A DNA stretch of 33,187 nt, from positions 1 to 33,187 of the forward strand of contig CACWUS010000016.1 of NCBI GenBank assembly GCA_902764145.1. The letters run 5' to 3'. Under the pieces are notes generated by a model, which searched no databases, had not been told where the DNA came from, and saw only the letters and a list, made by a program, of their open reading frames with translations. The position numbers were made by a program, and so were the translations under genes. The DNA comes from an uncultured Erysipelotrichaceae bacterium. Lineage in GTDB: Bacteria; Bacillota_I; Bacilli_A; RF39; UBA660. Positions 7,784 to 16,662 of this stretch are shown here, in pieces. Each line of letters starts with the position of its first letter. Position 1 is the stretch's first letter.

Positions 7784-8528
7784 TCTCTATTACTTCGCTT
7801 AATTCATCTTTGTGAGAAATATAAAGCTTTATTCTTTCATCTAATGCTTCCCTATTCACATTGTATGCAAGATCATATGTATTATCATGTTCACTTATAT
7901 GCATTAGCATAACTGTTTTTGTGTTATCACCAACAAAATGGCTTAAATACATAGCGCATTCCTCATTTGATAAGTGACCCATATCCCCAGTATTTCTTAT
8001 TTTAGTATAATAATCTTTATGACCATTCATTTCCATTTCTACATCATGATTACTTTCAAGAAGATATACTTTTTTGTTTTTTAATTTTTCATGATATCTT
8101 GAGTGAATCATTCCAGTATCTGTTATATATACAAGAGAATTGTTCTCTGATTCAAATATATAACCAAATCCTTTTTTATCATGTGATAAAGGTATTTTAG
8201 TTATATTTATTCCTTCAATATTATCAAGTTCATCTATAAATTCATAATTTTTTAAATAATCTCTTTTCATATATTCGTCATATGTATATTTTGAAATATA
8301 TATTTTAGTATTATATACTCTTGAGAATGAATGAAGGCTTTTTACATGATCAATATGAGCATGAGTAATAATTATAAAATCTATATCATCTGCATAAACT
8401 CCCAATTTAAATAATTTGTTTTTTATATCATTAAAACCTAGTCCAACATCTATTAAAAACTTTTTATCATTCATTTCAACATATGTAGAATTTCCACTAC
8501 TACTACTTCCAAGTACCGCTATTTTCAT
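7776..8528 (-). CDS. WalJ/YycJ-type metallo-beta-lactamase-fold hydrolase
   Basis: The 250-residue protein opens MKIAVLGSSSSGNSTYVE, typical of YycJ (WalJ) proteins. It carries the metal site THAHIDH (about 55-61), a second-site His in KIPLSHD, Asp in YITDTG and His in GHLSNEE. The family has been linked to coordination of cell division with DNA replication and to exonuclease activity in Bacillus; that role is family knowledge. It starts 3 bases after polC stops and is clearly co-transcribed with it, unlike the usual walKR operon location. Its 3' end overlaps the antisense-RNA promoter. Confidence 0.88.
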   Translation of the reverse strand: MKIAVLGSSSSGNSTYVEMNDKKFLIDVGLGFNDIKNKLFKLGVYADDIDFIIITHAHIDHVKSLHSFSRVYNTKIYISKYTYDEYMKRDYLKNYEFIDELDNIEGINITKIPLSHDKKGFGYIFESENNSLVYITDTGMIHSRYHEKLKNKKVYLLESNHDVEMEMNGHKDYYTKIRNTGDMGHLSNEECAMYLSHFVGDNTKTVMLMHISEHDNTYDLAYNVNREALDERIKLYISHKDELSEVIEIE

Positions 8529-8531
8529 GCT

Positions 8532-11500
8532 TTACTCCATTCCAAAGTCAAACAAACTTAATTGAGAACTTTCTGGCATTCCTTTAAATAAACCCATACC
8601 TCTCATCTTATCAATTAAAGTTTGAGAAACTTTACATCTATTTTGAAATTCTTCAATACTTACAAATGGTTTTTTCTTTGCCTCTTCTTCTATATTTTTA
8701 GCTACTACTTCGCCTAATCCATCAATTGAAATAAATGGTGGAATCATAGTCTTATCATCAAGTACATCAAATGTTAAAGCTTTACTCTTATATAAATCAA
8801 AGTTAGATACTTTCATACCTCTTGCACTTGCTTCTAGTGCAACATTTAATGATTCTTTTATGCCACTTTCTTTGTTAGACGCATCATATCCTTTATCTTT
8901 TATTTCAGTAAGTCTATTTTTAATAGCATCATATCCTTTAATCATTGATTCTATATCAAAATCAGTTGCTTTTGTAGAAAACCATGATGCATAAAAATAT
9001 ATTGGCATATGTACTTTATACCATGCTATTCTAAATGCACTTGTAACGTATGCAGCAGCGTGTGCTTTTGGAAACATGTATTTTATTTTTTCACATGAAT
9101 TTATAAACCAATCTTCAATACCAGCATCTATCATTGTTTGTTTATGTTCTTCCCAACCAGCTGGGTCTTTACTAGCTTTTCCTTTTCTAACAAATTCCAT
9201 TATCTTAAATGCTTTAATAGGTTTTAATCCTTTATACATTAAATATACCATTATATCATCACGGCAGCCTATTACTTCTTTAAATGGTACTATATTATTT
9301 TTAATTAACTCTTGAGCATTGCCAAGCCATACATCAGTACCATGTGAAAGTCCTGATATTTTAACAAGTTCAGCAAATGTAGTTGGTTTAGTCTCTTCAA
9401 CCATACTTATAGTAAATGGTGTACCAAATTCAGGAATACCTAGCGTTCCAGTAGGACACATAATTTCTTCTTCTGTTACATTAAGTGCTTTTAATGATGA
9501 AAATATACTCATTGTGTCTTTATCATCCATAGGTACTTCACTTACATCCGTATGAGAAAGGTCTTGAATAAGTCTTAACTGTGTAGGATCTGAGTGACCT
9601 AATATATCTAATTTTAATAAGTCTTCTTCTATTGAGTGATAATCAAAGTGAGTTGTTCTCCAAGGAGAAGTAGGATCATCAGCTGGAAATTGGTAAGGAG
9701 TAAACTCTGATACATCCATGTAATCTGGAACAACAACTATTCCACCTGGATGTTGCCCTGTAGTTCTTTTAACACCAGTACATCCTTCAGCTAGTCTTTC
9801 TATTTCGCAACTTCTTTTATCAAATATTCCTCTATCTTCAAAATATCCTTTTACAAATCCATATGCAGTTTTATCTGCTACTGTACCAATAGTTCCTGCT
9901 CTATATACATTGTCTACCCCAAACAATACTTTTGTATATTCATGAGCACTAGCTTGATTTAAATCAGAAAAGTTAAGATCAATATCTGGTACTTTATCTG
10001 CATTAAATCCTAAGAAAGTAGCAAAAGGCATATCTTGCCCATCTTTTTTCATGTTAGAGCCACATTTTGGACATTTTTTATCTGGTAAATCAAATCCACT
10101 TGAATATGTAGCACCAAGAGCATTACCATCTTCATCATCAAATATACTATGTTTGCAATTAGTACATCTGTAATGAGCAGGAAGTGGATTTACTTCAGAA
10201 ATACCCATAAGTGTTGCTACAAAACTACTACCTACGCTACCTCTTGAACCAACTAAATATCCATCATCATTTGAGTGTTTTACAAGTCTTTGAGCTATTA
10301 AGTATATTGGATCAAATCCACCTCCAATAATACCTCCTAGTTCTTTTTTTATTCTTTTATTTATTGCTTCTTCAGTTTGTTCTCCATCTTCATTTGTCCA
10401 TTTTGATAAAACAACTTCACGCATTAATTCTTTTACTTTATCAAATCCACTAACAAGTGTTTCATGTAGTTTTTCAAAAGTTGAACTAATTAATTCTTCT
10501 TCTGTAATATTTGGATTTTCTTCTTTTATTTTATTATTCCAATAATTGTATACTGCATCTCCATAAAGTTCTTTACTGATTCTTTCTTCAATATTATGAG
10601 GAAGTGGATTACCATACCATGATTCTGCTTTCTCAAATACTAAATCAGTAACAACCCTAGGACAATCTAAATAACTTTTTCCATCATCACTTCTAACTCT
10701 TGGACTAAATGGTACACCACCAGTATCAATAATTACTTCAAACTCACCAATCATATCACATACTTTATTTGTATTTTCAACAACAATTTCATGTGCAAGA
10801 TCTTCACCTAAAAAACTAAAATCATCTAACATCTCAGCAGTAGTTCTAAAGTGCTGTGAAGGAATATTAGTTATTTCTGTTTTAGCAAGTGGATGTCTTC
10901 CTCCACCTGGAACTTTTTGATTTACTATTATTTCTCTATAAATTTTATCCTCTCTATCAAAATGATGAACATCGCCTGTTGCGACTATAATTTTTCCAGC
11001 ATTCTTTGTTGCATCTATTATTTTCTTTATATGATTTTTAAGTTCTAAAATATTTGCAAAATCACCTGTTTGAAGTAAATGATCATATACTTCAGGACTT
11101 TGAACCTCTACATAATCATAAAAATTGATTATATTAGTAAGTTCTTCACCTTCTTTATTTCTTGCTTCAATAAATACTTCTGATTCATAGCATCCACTAC
11201 CAATTAATAACCCATTTCTAAGCTCATTTAATTTACTTCTAAGTATTCTAGGAGTTTTATATAAATAAGTTGTATTTGCAAGAGAAATAATCTTAAATAA
11301 GTTTTTAAGACCTTCTCTATTAATAGCAAGAGCATTAAAATGATATGTTCTACCAAATTTATAAATTTCATCTTTTGAAACCAATTTATCTATATCACTA
11401 ATTTTTTCAATATTTTGACTATCTAATTTTTTACACATTTTATAAAAAACTAAAGCAGTACCTTCAGCATCATAATCTCCTCTATGGTGACTTTCTTCAT

Positions 11501-13127
11501 CAAAAGGAACATTATATCTTTTAACAAGAGCTGACAAGCTATGACGAGCAAATCCTTGATCTAATGCTCTTGATAATTCTAATGTGTCAATAACAGTATT
11601 TTTAAGTTCTTCAAGTTTATATTTTTTGATTGCCATTTCTAAAAAACCAATATCAAATTTTGCATTATGAGCAACAAGTGGCAATGAACCAATCCATTTT
11701 AAAAACTTTTTAGTAGCTTTTTCTTCATCTAAAGCATCTTTAACCATTTCATCAGTAATATCAGTTAGTTCAGTTATTTTATCAGGTATATGACGTCCAG
11801 GATTAATTAATTCATCAAATCTATCTGTAATCTGTCCATTTTTAATTTTAACAGCACCAATTTCAATCATTGAATCTCCATTAGCAGCATTAAAACCTGT
11901 AGTTTCTGTATCAAAAACTACAAATTCACTTTCAAGTAATACTTCATCAGTTGGTCTTGTAACTATGCTAATCATATCATCAACTAATGTTAGTTCTGTT
12001 CCATATATACCTTTAAATTTCTTATCTTTATCTTCTATTTTACTATTATGTTTTTTGATTAATTGATAAGCTATTGGAAATGCTTGACATCCATTATGAT
12101 CAGTAATAGCCACTCCTCTATAACCCATATCAATACATCTTGTAATTAATTCACAAGTATGTTCTTTTAAATCAAGCTTAGTAACTGCATCCATTTGACT
12201 CATCATAGTATGAGCATGTAGTTCAACACGTTTAACAGGAGCATTATCTACTCTTTTAGCTTCTTCATAATCAAACTCTTCTATATCATTAATACCATAT
12301 TCAAAATCATTACTTCTAGTATTAAATTTAACATTTCCTTTAAATTTATACCATTTGCCTTTTTTAATGTTTGAAGTTAAATAATTAAATTCGCTTTCAT
12401 CTTTAGTAAATATATTTGAAATAATACTATCAGTATTATCAGTAATTTTAACTGTTATTATATACCAGCCACTTTGTGTACTTCTAGAATCTATGCCAAA
12501 TACTTCACCAATAATTACAACATTGTTTTCATTATTAATTAAGTTTTTAATTTTTGAAACTTCTCCAATTACACTTTTACCTTTAATAACTTTTGTTTCT
12601 TTTTTCTTTTCTTTTATTTCAACTTTATCTTTTTCTAATTCAAAAGCAGCTCTTATATCTTCATTAATAACTGCATTTACACTAACATCATCATATCCCA
12701 TATCAGTTAAAAATGTTTCTATTTTTTCACTTAAAGATTCTATCTTTTCTTTTTCAAAAGTATTTAAAACATTAAATTTAATATTATTATTATCTATTTC
12801 TATTTTTTCTCTATCAATAGATTTTAACATAGGGCATTTACTAATTAATATATCAAAATAATAATTAAAATAATCATTAAATAATAACTCATTATTTTTA
12901 ACTAAAAATTTATATCTTACATCACCTTCTGGATTCAAAGTTTTTCCAGTAGTACAAAGATATGAAAAAACATCTATTGGTAAGGTATTATCAATAGATA
13001 TAATGATAGTCATCTTATTAGTTTTTCTAGTCAAAAGAACATCTTTAACAGATGCATTTTCAAAAAAACTATAGTATTTTTGATCAAAATTTATTGCATT
13101 AAAAAATCTACTTAGTTTGCTATCCAT
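8532..13127 (-). CDS. polC: DNA polymerase III alpha subunit, Gram-positive type (PolC)
   Basis: The 1531-residue replicative polymerase of low-GC Gram-positive bacteria is slightly longer than the common 1430-1450. Domains in order are: N-terminal region, OB-fold (about 200-290), PHP domain with ELHAHTMMSQMD (about 300), and DnaQ-like 3'-5' proofreading exonuclease starting DTETTGF (about 404) with HNAKFD. A four-cysteine zinc finger (CTNC...CPKCGS, about 985-1025) follows, then the palm with PDIDLNFSDLNQ (about 1046) and the C-terminal fingers. Editing and polymerase in one chain separate it from DnaE. I placed the start at the ATG at 13127 because AGGTGAGG lies just upstream; a GTG three codons earlier falls within that site. 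A consensus promoter precedes it. Confidence 0.97.
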   Translation of the reverse strand: MDSKLSRFFNAINFDQKYYSFFENASVKDVLLTRKTNKMTIIISIDNTLPIDVFSYLCTTGKTLNPEGDVRYKFLVKNNELLFNDYFNYYFDILISKCPMLKSIDREKIEIDNNNIKFNVLNTFEKEKIESLSEKIETFLTDMGYDDVSVNAVINEDIRAAFELEKDKVEIKEKKKETKVIKGKSVIGEVSKIKNLINNENNVVIIGEVFGIDSRSTQSGWYIITVKITDNTDSIISNIFTKDESEFNYLTSNIKKGKWYKFKGNVKFNTRSNDFEYGINDIEEFDYEEAKRVDNAPVKRVELHAHTMMSQMDAVTKLDLKEHTCELITRCIDMGYRGVAITDHNGCQAFPIAYQLIKKHNSKIEDKDKKFKGIYGTELTLVDDMISIVTRPTDEVLLESEFVVFDTETTGFNAANGDSMIEIGAVKIKNGQITDRFDELINPGRHIPDKITELTDITDEMVKDALDEEKATKKFLKWIGSLPLVAHNAKFDIGFLEMAIKKYKLEELKNTVIDTLELSRALDQGFARHSLSALVKRYNVPFDEESHHRGDYDAEGTALVFYKMCKKLDSQNIEKISDIDKLVSKDEIYKFGRTYHFNALAINREGLKNLFKIISLANTTYLYKTPRILRSKLNELRNGLLIGSGCYESEVFIEARNKEGEELTNIINFYDYVEVQSPEVYDHLLQTGDFANILELKNHIKKIIDATKNAGKIIVATGDVHHFDREDKIYREIIVNQKVPGGGRHPLAKTEITNIPSQHFRTTAEMLDDFSFLGEDLAHEIVVENTNKVCDMIGEFEVIIDTGGVPFSPRVRSDDGKSYLDCPRVVTDLVFEKAESWYGNPLPHNIEERISKELYGDAVYNYWNNKIKEENPNITEEELISSTFEKLHETLVSGFDKVKELMREVVLSKWTNEDGEQTEEAINKRIKKELGGIIGGGFDPIYLIAQRLVKHSNDDGYLVGSRGSVGSSFVATLMGISEVNPLPAHYRCTNCKHSIFDDEDGNALGATYSSGFDLPDKKCPKCGSNMKKDGQDMPFATFLGFNADKVPDIDLNFSDLNQASAHEYTKVLFGVDNVYRAGTIGTVADKTAYGFVKGYFEDRGIFDKRSCEIERLAEGCTGVKRTTGQHPGGIVVVPDYMDVSEFTPYQFPADDPTSPWRTTHFDYHSIEEDLLKLDILGHSDPTQLRLIQDLSHTDVSEVPMDDKDTMSIFSSLKALNVTEEEIMCPTGTLGIPEFGTPFTISMVEETKPTTFAELVKISGLSHGTDVWLGNAQELIKNNIVPFKEVIGCRDDIMVYLMYKGLKPIKAFKIMEFVRKGKASKDPAGWEEHKQTMIDAGIEDWFINSCEKIKYMFPKAHAAAYVTSAFRIAWYKVHMPIYFYASWFSTKATDFDIESMIKGYDAIKNRLTEIKDKGYDASNKESGIKESLNVALEASARGMKVSNFDLYKSKALTFDVLDDKTMIPPFISIDGLGEVVAKNIEEEAKKKPFVSIEEFQNRCKVSQTLIDKMRGMGLFKGMPESSQLSLFDFGME

Positions 13128-13144
13128 ATACCTCACCTTATTTA

Positions 13145-13173
13145 ATTATACAAGTTTAAAAAATTTATATCAA
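13145..13173 (-). promoter_or_regulatory. Promoter of polC
   Basis: TTGATA (13168-13173) and TATAAT (13145-13150) are separated by 17 bases on the minus strand, about 18 bases before the start codon. A weaker plus-strand box, TATAAT at 13204-13209, would serve the divergent gene at 13225 but has no recognisable -35. Confidence 0.6.
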
Positions 13174-13224
13174 TAAATTATTTTTCTTTTTTTATACTTT
13201 TGTTATAATTATCTTGGTGATTAT

Positions 13225-14490
13225 ATGAATATATTAGATATTTGTGATAATGCAGATATAATGTCTATATTAAGAATAGTTAAAATAGTAATTACAATTA
13301 TTAGGATAGTTGTACCATTAATACTTATTATTTCTCTTTCTATAAACTATACTTCTGCTGTTAAATCAAATGATTCTGACTTACTTAGCAAAGCAAATAA
13401 AAGTGCTATTCCTAAAATAATAGCTGCTATACTTGTGTTTTTAATTCCAACATTTGTACATATACTTGGAAATATAGGTGGAAGTACTTCATATATTCAT
13501 TGTCTTGATATAGCTACTTCTTCTAATATTAATTCTGCATATGAAAAAGTTGCAAGAGAAAAAATTAATAAAGCAAAAGAATCATTAGAATTATCTGATT
13601 ATCAAGTTGCAATAAGCGAAGTAAACAAAATAAAAGATAAAGATATTAAAAGTGCTTTAATGACAGAACTTAATAAAATAAATGAATATGTTAGTCTAAA
13701 TCAAGAAATTGGTGCCTTAAAAATAAATTATAGTAAAAATAAATATAAAGATATATTTGATAGAATTAATAATATAAGTGATACTAAAGTAAAAGAAAAG
13801 TTCCTAAAAAAATTAGAAGAACTAGGCATTAATAGACCATTAAATGCTAATAGTGGTGCTGAAAGAGGTAGTTATAATGGCGTAGATTATATACAAATCC
13901 TTCCACCAAATCCAACTACTAATTTACCATTAATAGTATTCTTGCATGGAGATGGTGAACTTGGAAATGTTGAATCAATTAGAACTCTTCCAATTTATAG
14001 TTATGTAAATAATAAAGATGCATTTGCTGCTGGTGATTTTATATTTTTAGCTCCATCTAGACCTACTAGAGGATATGCTACTAGTGAAAATATAACTAAA
14101 ACTAAAAGTGTAATTGATTATATTGCAGATAAATATGAAGTTGATATGGATAAAATATCAATTACAGGTTTCAGTGGTGGTTCTATTCTTACATGGGGAA
14201 TGGTAAGTTCATATCCAGATTTCTTCTCATGCGCAGTACCTGTTAGCTGTGGCCAAGTGGGTGCTAAAGCAGGAAATTTTAAAACTACTCCAGTATATTC
14301 AATGTCTGGTACAGTTGGAGTAGAAAATTCATATACTAGTCAAATGAAGAGTTTTGTTAATAGTATTAATTCTTCTGGAGGGAAAGCAGAACACCATGTA
14401 ATTTCAGGACAATCACACTCAACCATGCAGCTTCAATATAAAAAAGTAGAATTATATAAATGGATGTTAGAACATACAAAAAAGAGATAA
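13225..14490 (+). CDS. Two-helix pilin-like membrane domain fused to an alpha/beta-hydrolase (esterase-like)
   Basis: The 421-residue protein has two hydrophobic helices (about 15-40 and 62-82) separated by a short polar loop. This is the layout of VirB2/TrbC-like pilin subunits found as small stand-alone proteins in Bacilli and Mollicutes. A charged helical region (about 105-200) follows. The C-terminal hydrolase (about 215-421) has LPLIVFLHGDGE (oxyanion HG), GFSGGS (Ser317) and GQSHST (His398), as in feruloyl-esterase/PHB-depolymerase-like enzymes. The usual acid position reads SGTVGVENSY, so Glu367 may substitute for Asp. With both helices in the membrane the hydrolase is probably outside the cell. 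The gene is monocistronic, divergent from polC, and ends in a shared terminator. Esterase fold is fairly certain; pilin relationship is inference. Confidence 0.72.
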   Translation: MNILDICDNADIMSILRIVKIVITIIRIVVPLILIISLSINYTSAVKSNDSDLLSKANKSAIPKIIAAILVFLIPTFVHILGNIGGSTSYIHCLDIATSSNINSAYEKVAREKINKAKESLELSDYQVAISEVNKIKDKDIKSALMTELNKINEYVSLNQEIGALKINYSKNKYKDIFDRINNISDTKVKEKFLKKLEELGINRPLNANSGAERGSYNGVDYIQILPPNPTTNLPLIVFLHGDGELGNVESIRTLPIYSYVNNKDAFAAGDFIFLAPSRPTRGYATSENITKTKSVIDYIADKYEVDMDKISITGFSGGSILTWGMVSSYPDFFSCAVPVSCGQVGAKAGNFKTTPVYSMSGTVGVENSYTSQMKSFVNSINSSGGKAEHHVISGQSHSTMQLQYKKVELYKWMLEHTKKR

Positions 14491-14506
14491 ACAATATCTC
14501 TTTTTT
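14478..14506. terminator. Bidirectional terminator between the fusion gene and lysS
   Basis: AAAAAAGAGATA (14478-14489) and TATCTCTTTTTT (14495-14506) are perfect complements with a 5-base loop, flanked by A-run and T-run. The stem contains the plus-strand stop and reaches the lysS stop, so it serves both convergent genes. Confidence 0.8.
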
Positions 14507-15977
14507 AATTTCTTTCTTTCATCATTGGAAATAATACAACATCTCTAACAGATGGCATATCAAATATTAACATCATTAATCTATCTATTCCAAATCCAAG
14601 ACCACTAATAGGAGGCATTCCCATTTCCATAGCAGATAAATAATTTTCATCTAAATCCATAGTTTCCTCATCACCCTCTGCTTTTGCTTTAACTTGATCT
14701 TCAAATGTTTCTCTTTGCTCAAATGGATTAACAAGTTCACTATATGCATTACATAGTTCAGTACCAGCAACAACAACTTGAAATACATCAACTCTAGTTT
14801 TATCATCATCATTACGTCTAGCAAGTGGTTTTAATACTGCAGGATAATTATAGATGATTGTTGGTTCTAAAATACCTTCTCTAATTTTTCTTTTATATAC
14901 ATAATCTATTAATTGGCTACATGATTTAGCCTCTTCTAAATCAGAATAACTAAATAAACCAGTTTCAACAATTTTATCTTTAAGTTCTTTTGAATCAGTT
15001 ATTTTTAATGCATCAAAGCCAAGAATTTTTTTAAGTTCTTTACAATAATCCAGTCTCTTCCATTCATCTTTAGAAAAATCAATTTCATTACCTTGATAAT
15101 TTAAAACTAAACTACCATTTAATTCTTCTAGAGCACCTTTAATAAATTCAGTAAAGAATTTAATATTATCTTCATATCTCCAGTAAGCACAGTACCATTC
15201 TACTTGAGTAAATTCTTGTAAATGTTGTGGATCCATACCTTCATTTCTAAAACATTTAGATACTTCATAAACTTTATCATATCCAGCAACAATACATTCT
15301 TTTAAATATATTTCTGGAGCGATTCTTAAAGTACAATCAGTATCAAGTGCATTATGATGAGTATAAAATGGTTTTGCACTAGCTCCACTTACACTAGTTT
15401 GAAGAATTGGTGTTTCAACTTCCATAAATCCATGACTATCTAAATATCTATGTAAATATGAATAAAATTTACTTCTACCTAAGAATACTCTTCTTGAGTC
15501 TTCATTCATAATTAAATCAACATATCTTTGACGATATTTTTCTTCAATATCTGTAAGACCATGAAATTTTTCAGGAAGTGGACGAAGTGCTTTTCCTAAA
15601 AAAGTTAATTTATGTACTCTTAATGTTTTTTCACCAGTTCCTGTTGTAAATATTTCTCCTTCAGCACCAATAAAATCTCCAGTATCTATTTGCTTCTTGA
15701 AAAATTCATAATTTTCTTCACCTATTACATCTATCTTAACTTCAAGTTGCATCATTGATTCAATATCACGAATCTTAACAAAAGATAATTTACCCATCTT
15801 TCTCATAAATACTATTCTACCAGCAATACGAACATTATTTTCTCCATCATTAAGTTCTCTTGCTTCTTTTAATAAATGTGTTCTCTCATAATTTTCTGGA
15901 TATGGATTACACACTTCTTTAATAGCATTTAATTTTTCCCTTCTTATTAATTCTTGTTCACTATAAACTTTCTCCAT
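14505..15977 (-). CDS. lysS: Lysyl-tRNA synthetase, class II
   Basis: The 490-residue protein has an OB-fold anticodon-binding domain (about 48-135) with RIVFMRKMGKLSFVKIRD. The class II core follows: motif 1 GFMEVETPILQ (about 183), motif 2 VSKCFRNEGMDPQHLQEFT (about 239-257) and motif 3 GLGFGIDRLMML (about 461). It charges tRNA-Lys. Motif 2 reads DPQHLQEFT instead of the common DxxHNPEFT. AGGAGG lies 6 bases before the ATG. The gene follows a small unknown gene by 11 bases, and both lie downstream of a T-box leader whose specifier aligns as the lysine codon AAA. Expression should therefore rise when tRNA-Lys is uncharged. Confidence 0.95.
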   Translation of the reverse strand: MEKVYSEQELIRREKLNAIKEVCNPYPENYERTHLLKEARELNDGENNVRIAGRIVFMRKMGKLSFVKIRDIESMMQLEVKIDVIGEENYEFFKKQIDTGDFIGAEGEIFTTGTGEKTLRVHKLTFLGKALRPLPEKFHGLTDIEEKYRQRYVDLIMNEDSRRVFLGRSKFYSYLHRYLDSHGFMEVETPILQTSVSGASAKPFYTHHNALDTDCTLRIAPEIYLKECIVAGYDKVYEVSKCFRNEGMDPQHLQEFTQVEWYCAYWRYEDNIKFFTEFIKGALEELNGSLVLNYQGNEIDFSKDEWKRLDYCKELKKILGFDALKITDSKELKDKIVETGLFSYSDLEEAKSCSQLIDYVYKRKIREGILEPTIIYNYPAVLKPLARRNDDDKTRVDVFQVVVAGTELCNAYSELVNPFEQRETFEDQVKAKAEGDEETMDLDENYLSAMEMGMPPISGLGFGIDRLMMLIFDMPSVRDVVLFPMMKERN

Positions 15978-15988
15978 TTTTATTCCTC

Positions 15989-16402
15989 CTATTTTGATAA
16001 TTTATTACTCTTTAAATATTCTACTAATAATGTTAAATATTTAAATTGTCTAGAAAATTCATATTTATCATACTCTTCAATTATATAGTCAATAATATTT
16101 TCATCCATTGTAGTAAATCTATCGCTATATGTTTCAAAAAATATTTTTGCATCTTCATATAATTTATCAAGTAATAATTCTGTATCATATTTACCATTAT
16201 TAAAACCATTAATATCAAAATATCCTTCATTACTATATGGATTTTCAACACTAATACCAATACAATAATTAACAGCATTTGTATAATGAATACATATCAT
16301 TGCTTGTTCTAAATTATTAAATAAAATATGTGATTTTCTCTCCTCTTCTGATACTAATGAACTATTTACATTTACTAGTTGTGGTACTTCTAAATTTTTC
16401 AT
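15989..16402 (-). CDS. Unknown small acidic protein co-transcribed with lysS
   Basis: The 137-residue protein is not recognised. It is acidic and Tyr/Asn-rich, begins MKNLEVPQLVNVNSSLVSEE, and has helical stretches such as LLLDKLYEDAKIFFETY. There is no signal peptide, membrane segment or known motif. The start at 16402 is fixed by AAGGAGGG 6 bases upstream; an upstream extension to 16423 would run through the terminator T-run of the T-box. It lies between the T-box leader and lysS, so it should respond to lysine starvation, suggesting a link to lysine or translation that the sequence itself does not explain. Confidence 0.7.
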   Translation of the reverse strand: MKNLEVPQLVNVNSSLVSEEERKSHILFNNLEQAMICIHYTNAVNYCIGISVENPYSNEGYFDINGFNNGKYDTELLLDKLYEDAKIFFETYSDRFTTMDENIIDYIIEEYDKYEFSRQFKYLTLLVEYLKSNKLSK

Positions 16403-16420
16403 AAAACCCTCCTTATAAAA

Positions 16421-16625
16421 CAAAAAAATCTATAAATATAAGAGCGCTTTGTCGCTGTACCATCTTATTTTATAGATTTTTATTTCTACCTTTAATATCT
16501 TTAACGCAGAATTACGTTTAAGCTCCAAGAATATTTTTTTCAAATAATTATCTATTACTAGTTTACACCAACCACTAGTTCTCTATAAAGGAAGATAACT
16601 TTCTACTTCTCTCTTCATCGCTTAC
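16421..16625 (-). promoter_or_regulatory. T-box riboswitch, lysine specificity
   Basis: The minus-strand leader has the full T-box plan. Stem I shows AAGTAGA (loop-E side), TATAGAGA (AG bulge) and GGTTGGTGTAAAC (distal loop). The 3' side of the specifier loop aligns with the glyQS T-box: GAAA, then AAA (16535-16537), then a purine. AAA is a lysine codon. The T-box proper reads AAGATGGTACAGCGA, with TGGT (complement at 16457-16462) able to pair with the ACCA end of uncharged tRNA-Lys. A terminator pairs TCTATAAAATAAGA with TCTTATATTTATAGA and is followed by a T-run (to about 16422). Uncharged tRNA-Lys would stabilise the antiterminator and allow transcription of the small gene and lysS. Confidence 0.85.
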
Positions 16626-16631
16626 GTGTAG

Positions 16632-16660
16632 ATTATATTATTTTTAATAATTTTTGTCAA
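16632..16660 (-). promoter_or_regulatory. Consensus promoter of the T-box/lysS operon
   Basis: TTGACA (16655-16660) and TATAAT (16632-16637), both perfect, are separated by 17 bases on the minus strand. Transcription would start near 16625, at the 5' edge of stem I. It lies 2 bases beyond the stop codon of the upstream gene. Confidence 0.85.
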
Positions 16661-16662
16661 TC

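Noticed and set aside
12493..12861. Open frame of 122 codons opposite polC, and similar frames opposite other genes
   Set aside because: These run antisense to strongly supported genes, have low-complexity Ser/Leu/Ile composition and lack ribosome binding sites.
16081..16278. 65-codon frame inside the gene at 15989-16402
   Set aside because: It lies in another frame of a gene with a strong ribosome binding site and has no start signal of its own.
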